Below are positions 58,831 to 64,000 of a stretch of 64,000 nucleotides of DNA, in pieces. This stretch comes from Emticicia sp031378345 (lineage in GTDB: Bacteria; Bacteroidota; Bacteroidia; Cytophagales; Spirosomataceae). How positions within the stretch are numbered: position 1 is the stretch's first letter; the number at the start of each line of letters is the position of its first letter. The DNA lies in assembly GCA_031378345.1 (NCBI GenBank), contig JANNDY010000031.1, positions 1 to 64,000 of the forward strand. Direction: 5' to 3'. The position numbers and the translations under genes were made by a program. The notes under the pieces are model-generated. The model did no database searches and had not been told where the DNA came from. It saw only the letters and a program-made list of their open reading frames with translations.

Positions 58831-59925
58831 ATGATACTAAAAAACACATCTTATTTAAAACAATTAGACGGATTACGATTCATTGCAGTTTCGATGGTGC
58901 TGGTTGACCATTGGTCGGGCGATGCTTTAAATTTCCCGATAAGTTATTTGGGCGTTTGTATGTTTTTTGTACTGAGTGGTTTTCTTATTACCAGAATTTT
59001 GCTGCAAGCCAAAGAAAAGGATTTTACACTGAAACGCTCACATAAATTTTCCTTAAAACAGTTTTTTATTCGCCGAACAGTCAGAATTTTTCCAGTTTAT
59101 TACCTGACAATTTTCATTATATTTTTATTGAATGTTGCTCCCATTCGTGAAAAAATTTGGTGGTATTTAACTTATTCAACCAATATTTATATTGCAATCA
59201 AGCAAACTTGGCTTGGTTCGAGCGACCATTTGTGGTCGTTGGCGGTAGAAGAACAATTTTATTTATTCTTTCCATTTATCGTACTTTTCGCCCCAGTTCG
59301 CTATCTGAGCAAGATATTATTTGGTTTTATTGGTTTTTCGGTGCTTTTGCGTTTGTTTTTTTTCCTGAATGGCACAGCTTGGATGACTTCTTACGTGCTG
59401 ATGCCAACTTGTTTAGATGCTTTTGGCATGGGTGGCTTATTGGCTTATTTCTTTTTTAATAAAAATGAGAAATTTAAAACCCTCATCACCAATAAATTTT
59501 GGTTAGTAGCGAGTTTGATTTTATATGTAGGAATTGTACTTTTGAGCAAACAATTTTCAGAAGAACACAATATAATTTCAGTAGTTTTTCTCAGGCTTTT
59601 TGAGTCGTTTTTCTCACTTTTTATGGTTGGAAATGCCGCTTACGGCTTTGGGGGATTTACGAAAAATATTTTAGAAAATCGTGGGAGTGTTTATCTCGGG
59701 CAAATCAGTTATGGCATTTATATTTTCCATAATTTTGTTTATAATCAATATCATTCTTCTACTTCAAATCCCATCGTTCATTTACTTAATAAGCTCCCAA
59801 TTATTACAGAAAATTTGCCTTTAAAAATTATTTTTCTTTACCTAATTACCATTGCAGTAGCGACCGTTTCTTGGTTTTTGATTGAAAAACCCATCAATCG
59901 TTGGAAGGATAAATTTGTGTATTGA
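58831..59925 (+). CDS. acyltransferase 3 family membrane protein
   Basis: This protein of 364 residues is counted from ATG at 58831, two bases after the previous stop; an upstream TTG would overlap. It has about ten membrane helices and the family start SYLKQLDGLRFIAVSMVLVDHW (His in helix 1). Other motifs are LGVCMFFVLSGFLITRILL, RRTVRIFPVYYLTIF, SSDHLWSLAVEEQFYLFFPF and GQISYGIYIFHNF. Such enzymes O-acylate cell-surface carbohydrates or lipids. It is in one transcript with the membrane protein before it. Confidence 0.92.
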   Translation: MILKNTSYLKQLDGLRFIAVSMVLVDHWSGDALNFPISYLGVCMFFVLSGFLITRILLQAKEKDFTLKRSHKFSLKQFFIRRTVRIFPVYYLTIFIIFLLNVAPIREKIWWYLTYSTNIYIAIKQTWLGSSDHLWSLAVEEQFYLFFPFIVLFAPVRYLSKILFGFIGFSVLLRLFFFLNGTAWMTSYVLMPTCLDAFGMGGLLAYFFFNKNEKFKTLITNKFWLVASLILYVGIVLLSKQFSEEHNIISVVFLRLFESFFSLFMVGNAAYGFGGFTKNILENRGSVYLGQISYGIYIFHNFVYNQYHSSTSNPIVHLLNKLPIITENLPLKIIFLYLITIAVATVSWFLIEKPINRWKDKFVY

Positions 59926-59932
59926 GAGAAAA

Positions 59933-61345
59933 TTATTTATAAAAATCATTTAAAACCACTTCATTATCTACTAAATGCCCTTCGTATTTGATTACATTTA
60001 TGCCTAATTTGCTAATAAGTGTAAGAAAAACCATCTTTTTGGTACCAGTAGCCCACCTAAAATTTTCTAATCGGCTAACAAGCGTAGCAGCATATTGTTT
60101 GCTGATATCCAAGGGTTTATCCAAATATTTTATCTCGCAAATGTTGATGGTCTGGTCGTTTCGGTCAATTATCAAATCTATTTGACTACCTTCGTAATTT
60201 TCGGAAGCTTTTATATTGTAGGAATATTGCCTTGAAATAATACCTGAAATGCCCAATTTTTCCTTTATTTTTTGGATATGTTTAAAACAAAAATTTTCAA
60301 AAGCATAGCCCTGCCACGATTTAAAGGCTTGAGTCTGACTTATAAGATTAAAATCATTAGCCTTTTGCCCATCCATAAATTTTAGGTAAAACACCGAAAA
60401 CTCATCTGTGAGGCGATATAATTTTTCTTTTTTTGTATTGGAAAATGGTTCTGTACTTGTAATAAAACTTGACGATTCTAATTCCTCTAAAATTTGGGTT
60501 AATGCCCCACCTGATTTGATTTTGCTCAATTTCACAATTTCATTTTGGCTCATACCTTTCCATTTTGAATAACATGATTTTATTACGGCAATATGGTTCA
60601 CAAAGTTTGTAAATAATGCTGCATAAAGATTTTCAAATTCATTTTTTAGTGGTGCATTTTCTTCAAAACATAGGCTATTTATAACTTGTGGCACTGATTT
60701 TCCTTTTTCTATTAAATTGAGGTAATACGGAATTCCACCCAAAATCATATACAATTCGGTGATTTGTTCATCATTAAATTTCAACTCTTTTTCTTGCAAA
60801 AAAGCTTTAGTTTCAAGGCAAGTGAAAGGTTGGAGATATAATTGTCTTGTTACTCTATTGTGTAATCCACCTTTGTTTTGAATTACTTGTCGTATCATCC
60901 ATGAAGCCGCAGAGCCACAAATTGCCACAACAATATTGTTTTTTGAAGCCCAACTATTCCAAAAAAAACCAAATGCTTTCAAAAAATCGGACTTATGGCT
61001 TGCAATCCAAGGGAATTCGTCAATAAAAATTACAGGCTTATGTATATTTTTATTGTTTTGCAACAAACCGATTAATATTTCAAAAGCCTCAAACCAATCT
61101 TTAACCAAATTTGGTACGGAATCTTTGCCAAACGCTTGCTTTAAGCCAAATATAAAGCTATTGATTTGCTCTGACTTTGTGCCATTTTGCACACCGACAA
61201 ACTCAAATACAAGGTTTTCATTATAGGTTTGCCTAATTAAATAAGTTTTCCCAACACGCCGCCTGCCCAAAACAGCGACTAATTCTGCTTCTTTCGTTTG
61301 CAATAAACCTTTCAGTATTTTGATTTCTTCGGTTCTTCCTACCAT
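59933..61345 (-). CDS. AAA ATPase with DUF234-type C-terminal nuclease-like domain
   Basis: The start is ATG at 61345 (MVGRTEEIKILKGLL), typical of the family; an upstream in-frame ATG at 61438 lies among the operator repeats and is rejected. The protein has 470 residues: Walker A VLGRRRVGKTYLIRQ, Walker B VIFIDEFPWIASHKSDFL, sensor ICGSAASWMIRQVI, a winged-helix part (KGMSQNEIVKLSKIKSGGALTQILEELE), then SQIDLIIDRND...INICEIKYLDKP, a PD-(D/E)xK-like pattern. This is the archaeal-type ATPase + DUF234 family, frequent and scattered in Bacteroidota. Role unknown. A second ATPase of a related design is at 46911. Confidence 0.9.
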   Translation of the reverse strand: MVGRTEEIKILKGLLQTKEAELVAVLGRRRVGKTYLIRQTYNENLVFEFVGVQNGTKSEQINSFIFGLKQAFGKDSVPNLVKDWFEAFEILIGLLQNNKNIHKPVIFIDEFPWIASHKSDFLKAFGFFWNSWASKNNIVVAICGSAASWMIRQVIQNKGGLHNRVTRQLYLQPFTCLETKAFLQEKELKFNDEQITELYMILGGIPYYLNLIEKGKSVPQVINSLCFEENAPLKNEFENLYAALFTNFVNHIAVIKSCYSKWKGMSQNEIVKLSKIKSGGALTQILEELESSSFITSTEPFSNTKKEKLYRLTDEFSVFYLKFMDGQKANDFNLISQTQAFKSWQGYAFENFCFKHIQKIKEKLGISGIISRQYSYNIKASENYEGSQIDLIIDRNDQTINICEIKYLDKPLDISKQYAATLVSRLENFRWATGTKKMVFLTLISKLGINVIKYEGHLVDNEVVLNDFYK

Positions 61346-61355
61346 GTTTATTGAT

Positions 61356-61450
61356 TTATTATTAGCGAAATGCACTACAAATATAACATATTTCGCTAAT
61401 AATAAAAATATTGATAGCGAAATATACCACAAAAACACTATATTTCGCTA
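61356..61450 (-). promoter_or_regulatory. two inverted-repeat operators with a shared TAGCGAAAT core
   Basis: TTATTATTAGCGAAAT (61356-61371) pairs perfectly with ATTTCGCTAATAATAA (61390-61405), 18 bases apart. TAGCGAAATAT (61415-61425) pairs perfectly with ATATTTCGCTA (61440-61450), 14 bases apart. All four sites share the core AGCGAAAT. The array starts 11 bases upstream of the ATPase ATG and likely controls it. Confidence 0.7.
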
Positions 61451-61471
61451 CTAATTATGACAAAAACTTTT

Positions 61472-62719
61472 TCACTTCACAATCTTCCTAACCGTTATTT
61501 TTTCTCCATCAAAAATCCTCAAAAAATAAATTCCTTCTATCAAATTCCTGATATCTATTTCAAAAATATCGGATACAACAACTTGACTATCAACTGTTTG
61601 TAAAATTTTTCCGTTAAGATTCAGCAATTCTATTTTTATTATTCTTGCTTGATTTCGTAAAGGAAAAGCCACATTCAAAAAATCTTGGGCAGGGTTAGGA
61701 AATACTTTTACTTCAAAAATCTGTTCGGGAATTGACTCCACTCCTGTAACAACAAAGCCATCTAAACCATTAATTTGCCAACCCATTTCGTTCAAACAAT
61801 TGAGTAATAATTCTCCGGGATTTTGGGTCACTTCGGCAGCTTTCACACTTGGCGACATCAACGAATTTGTATTGCCTGCGGGATAGGTACTTTCATCAAA
61901 ATGCGAAAAACTTGAGCCGTCTTTAAAAGGTGAGGGAGCATAAAGTCGTGGCAAAATCGTGCCAAATTTGGTATTTTTCAAGCCAAAATAAAGAGCATTG
62001 CTTGTCAATGATTTCTTTAAGTCTTGCGATGGGTTTCCATAAACGCCAGAATTTGTTAGTTTTATTTTTTGAGAATCCTGCATAAAAACATCAAAAACAT
62101 ATGCACTTCCCGAAGCTCCATATTGTCCCTGCGTATCATTATTAACAACTTCCATAGAAGAGGCAAAACCCAAACCATGAGCAATTTCGTGCAACATTAC
62201 AGTAATCAAATCATATTTACCAGCTTGTGGCTTTCCGTCAGTACCAAGATACCAATTAACTTTGCTATTAATTTCCATCGCCATTTCAAAATCTCCCGAA
62301 TTCAAATCTTTTCCCGACAAAGCCTCAGCCAAAGGTGTGGGATACCAAACATTTTGGTAAGGTGCATTGGTAAAATTTTTATAAATTCGAGTTCCTTGTG
62401 TAGACGATAAAGTAGTCGTAGTGAGAGCCGATGTCCAAGTGGCTTTTATACGAATCGTTTGTGTAGAAATTAAATATTTTTCCCAAATAGCAGTTGCTTG
62501 TTCAAAAGCAGTTTTGGCTTGTTCAGGAAAATCAATGTAGGTAACTTCAATGTTTGAAGTAGCCGCCAAGCGAGCATTATTCTTTATAAAATCTTCAGGC
62601 AGAATTTGCGTAAAACTATTTTCTTCTGAAAAATGACAAACAGGAATCTTCGCAGGCATAGATTCCTGTGCAAAAACTATTTGCTGAAATAGTAGAAAGA
62701 AAATAATTGAAAAACGCAT
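61472..62719 (-). CDS. secreted zinc metalloprotease with T9SS sorting domain
   Basis: This 415-residue protein has a signal peptide ending IVFAQ. The catalytic zinc motif is VMLHEIAHGLGFASS (HExxHGLGF), with a downstream segment HFDESTYPAGNTNSLMSP that holds a further His and a Met-turn-like LMSP. The C-terminal 80 residues form a T9SS type A sorting domain: VKVFPNPAQDFLNVAF, then LLNLNGKIL and LIEGIYFLRIFDGEKITVRKIVK. It is thus probably secreted to the surface by the type IX system. Proteolytic target unknown. Its stop lies only 21 bases from the ATPase operator array. Confidence 0.92.
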   Translation of the reverse strand: MRFSIIFFLLFQQIVFAQESMPAKIPVCHFSEENSFTQILPEDFIKNNARLAATSNIEVTYIDFPEQAKTAFEQATAIWEKYLISTQTIRIKATWTSALTTTTLSSTQGTRIYKNFTNAPYQNVWYPTPLAEALSGKDLNSGDFEMAMEINSKVNWYLGTDGKPQAGKYDLITVMLHEIAHGLGFASSMEVVNNDTQGQYGASGSAYVFDVFMQDSQKIKLTNSGVYGNPSQDLKKSLTSNALYFGLKNTKFGTILPRLYAPSPFKDGSSFSHFDESTYPAGNTNSLMSPSVKAAEVTQNPGELLLNCLNEMGWQINGLDGFVVTGVESIPEQIFEVKVFPNPAQDFLNVAFPLRNQARIIKIELLNLNGKILQTVDSQVVVSDIFEIDIRNLIEGIYFLRIFDGEKITVRKIVK

Positions 62720-62740
62720 TTTGTTTTTATTAATTCCTGT

Positions 62741-62844
62741 GACACGCTTTTTCTGCGTGGCACGGATTTCTGTATTGGACGAATTTCTTGAAAATTTACT
62801 TTCAAACCTTTACTCCGTAACACGCAGAAAAAGCGTACCACGGA
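62741..62844. repeat. imperfect inverted repeat, 26-bp arms
   Basis: GACACGCTTTTTCTGCGTGG plus CACGGA (62741-62766) and TCCGTAACACGCAGAAAAAG plus CGTACCACGGA (62814-62844) are inverted copies with a few mismatches. The loop is 47 bases. It lies upstream of the metalloprotease gene, inside its probable leader. Confidence 0.65.
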
Positions 62845-62896
62845 GTCTAATGTAATATAGACGTAAATTTTCACCAAAAAGTACACAAATCAAAAA

Positions 62897-62918
62897 ACTC
62901 CCCACTTTCGAGGGGAGT
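62897..62918 (-). terminator. Rho-independent terminator after the RlpA/SPOR gene
   Basis: Stem ACTCCCC with GGGGAGT, 8-base loop, followed on the minus strand by six T. It lies about 100 bases after the stop of the gene at 63016. Confidence 0.75.
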
Positions 62919-62919
62919 A

Positions 62920-62949
62920 AAAGCTATAAATCCACCAACTTATAGCTTT
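62920..62949. terminator. second hairpin next to the RlpA/SPOR terminator
   Basis: AAAGCTATAA with TTATAGCTTT, 10-base loop, with a run of T on the plus-strand side (62946-62955) and no T run on the minus side. It may stop plus-strand read-through, or pair with the neighbouring hairpin as a double terminator. Confidence 0.55.
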
Positions 62950-63015
62950 TTTTTTAAACCCCCTCGCCGTCAAACGAAGGGATATTGTGAAGCTCGTCTT
63001 TCCTGACAAATTTGG

Positions 63016-63774
63016 TTAGAACCCTTTCACAAGAGCATTATGACCTAAAGTTTCCATTTTCTTTTGCGAATCTTTGGCATCAGTTGCGTCGCTAAACAAA
63101 CCATAAATCACTCTGTAAACCATTGGCTTATCTGCCGATTTACTCACTTGAATAAATACTTTTTCGATTTCAGCTTCGCCACTTTTTGCCAATTTTGTAG
63201 CAAAATCTTTTGCAGCTTTCAACTGTCCAAAGGCAGCTAATTGCAAACCATAGCCTGCCAATTCCTGCATTTTACCATTCAAATCATATACATGATTGAT
63301 ATCAAAACCTGTAACTTTCGTAGTTTCTACTTCCAATTCTTTTTCTTTCACTACCTTTTTTATTGTTGCAGAAGAAACATTCGATTTTGTCGAAGCAGAA
63401 GCATCTGCCGTTGCCCAAAATCTCTCCACTTCATCATCAGCTTCAAGTTCTTGTACTTTCACTTTTGTTTTGCTTGACTTGATTCCCAATTCTGCCATTG
63501 CATTTTTTGAGATATTAGCAACTTTATCATTATCAGTAGTTTTTACACGGTCATTGATTCTTACAACAACTGATTTTCCGTTGTCTGTATTTGTCAATTT
63601 TACTTTCTTATTGAAAGTCATAGCTGTTTTTCCTTCTTTTGCAGCTGATACATTGCCAATTCCAAGGTCGTCAGAAAGGCTGGCTGTAACTTCTTGTGCT
63701 TGCGTTTGTGCTTGAACTTGGTTCATTGCAATAGTCAAGACGATTCCGAATAAATAAATAAAACTTGCTTTCAT
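63016..63774 (-). CDS. RlpA-like (DPBB) protein with C-terminal SPOR domain
   Basis: This 252-residue protein has a signal peptide ending QVQAQ. Residues about 40-110 match the end of an RlpA-like double-psi beta-barrel: KVKLTNTDNGKSVVVRINDRVKTTDNDKVANISKNAMAELGI. The C-terminal 75 residues form a SPOR domain (GYGLQLAAFGQLKAAKDFATKLAK, VYRVIYGLFSDATDAKDSQKKMETLGHNALVKGF) that binds denuded septal peptidoglycan. Role: probably cell division or wall remodelling at the septum. Compared with full RlpA the barrel looks shortened at its N-terminus. Confidence 0.82.
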   Translation of the reverse strand: MKASFIYLFGIVLTIAMNQVQAQTQAQEVTASLSDDLGIGNVSAAKEGKTAMTFNKKVKLTNTDNGKSVVVRINDRVKTTDNDKVANISKNAMAELGIKSSKTKVKVQELEADDEVERFWATADASASTKSNVSSATIKKVVKEKELEVETTKVTGFDINHVYDLNGKMQELAGYGLQLAAFGQLKAAKDFATKLAKSGEAEIEKVFIQVSKSADKPMVYRVIYGLFSDATDAKDSQKKMETLGHNALVKGF

Positions 63775-63863
63775 AGTAATTATATTTTTATGAGTTTTTT
63801 TGTGTTCTTGCTTTATGATTAAGCGGTGTCAAATAGTGTGCCAAATCATTTCAACGCATAAAA

Positions 63864-63893
63864 AAAACTCACAAATTATTTTTCGTGAGTTTT
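63864..63893 (-). terminator. Rho-independent terminator of the gene at the window edge
   Basis: Stem AAAACTCAC with GTGAGTTTT, 12-base loop, followed on the minus strand by a run of T. It is 28 bases beyond the stop at 63921. Confidence 0.85.
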
Positions 63894-63920
63894 CTTATTC
63901 AATTTAATAGAGCTATTTTC

Positions 63921-64000
63921 TTATCTGAATTCTTTTACAAAAGGCGAATAGCCCAATGAAAGAAGCGTTCTTTGTTTTTCACGTGCAGCTTCATCGTTTT
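63921..64000 (-). CDS. 3' end of a gene cut by the window edge
   Basis: An open minus-strand frame enters from beyond 64000 and ends with TAA at 63921-63923. It encodes 25 complete residues, ending TLLSLGYSPFVKEFR. A good terminator follows. Too little remains to name a family. Confidence 0.55.
   Translation of the reverse strand, partial: NDEAAREKQRTLLSLGYSPFVKEFR

Overview
The window is AT-rich, densely coded DNA from a Bacteroidota genome, most probably an aerobic member of the Cytophagales. The signs are: exported proteins whose signal peptides end in A-Q or S-Q; a C-terminal type IX secretion (T9SS) sorting domain on the metalloprotease at 61472-62719; TonB-free envelope families typical of the phylum (DUF5916 barrel, DUF4369 thioredoxin, DUF4199, DUF1573, tricorn-like S41 protease); the gene order nusB - YtxH - DUF1573 - yajC - YbbR - DUF721; malate:quinone oxidoreductase; and promoter-like TAnnTTTG boxes. 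No rRNA, tRNA or CRISPR array was seen.

Layout. 0-10.6 kb: an exported protein, then an RND efflux set (adaptor, permease, TolC-type channel) whose third gene is separated by a Y1 (RAYT/IS200-like) transposase flanked by REP-like bipartite palindromes; then a Gfo/Idh/MocA oxidoreductase and a double-thioredoxin protein. 10.6-13.7 kb: a DyP-type heme peroxidase beside two small tandem paralogs. 13.7-22.3 kb: mostly housekeeping genes (membrane LuxR regulator + DUF4199, sulfatase-modifying-factor-like protein, S66 LD-carboxypeptidase, Kir potassium channel, DUF721, YbbR, YajC, DUF1573, YtxH, NusB). 22.5-31 kb: two S41 peptidases, a YkuD-like lipoprotein, a 2OG-Fe(II) oxygenase, a RelE-type toxin-antitoxin pair, DUF5916 and TlpA-like proteins. 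31-42 kb: SWIM-SNF2 helicase, OmpA protein, mqo, a two-gene Septu-like (PtuA/PtuB) defence system with both genes disrupted, a GNAT acetyltransferase and a NarL/LuxR response regulator facing a TPR histidine kinase. 42-46.8 kb: an S74 (tail-fibre-type) surface-protein operon behind tandem palindromes, a LytTR regulator and a second Gfo/Idh/MocA protein. 46.8-51.6 kb: accessory region with an AAA ATPase-DUF4143 gene between direct repeats, a second toxin-antitoxin pair and a large beta-helix-like membrane protein. 51.6-64 kb: tricorn-like protease, PD40-OmpA protein, a multispanning membrane protein carrying an in-frame 33-bp palindrome, an acyltransferase, a second AAA ATPase with inverted-repeat operators, a T9SS metalloprotease, an RlpA/SPOR protein and the 3' end of another gene.

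The most notable points are the RAYT with five bipartite palindromes that keep their pairing while stem sequence changes; the doubly broken Septu-like pair; the DyP peroxidase with two standalone HFAR/FDG-motif proteins; the ATPase cassette that duplicated the 3' end of its neighbour; two tandem operator pairs with exactly 22-bp spacing; and the palindrome translated inside a membrane-protein gene. All family calls are from reading motifs by eye; no database search was possible.
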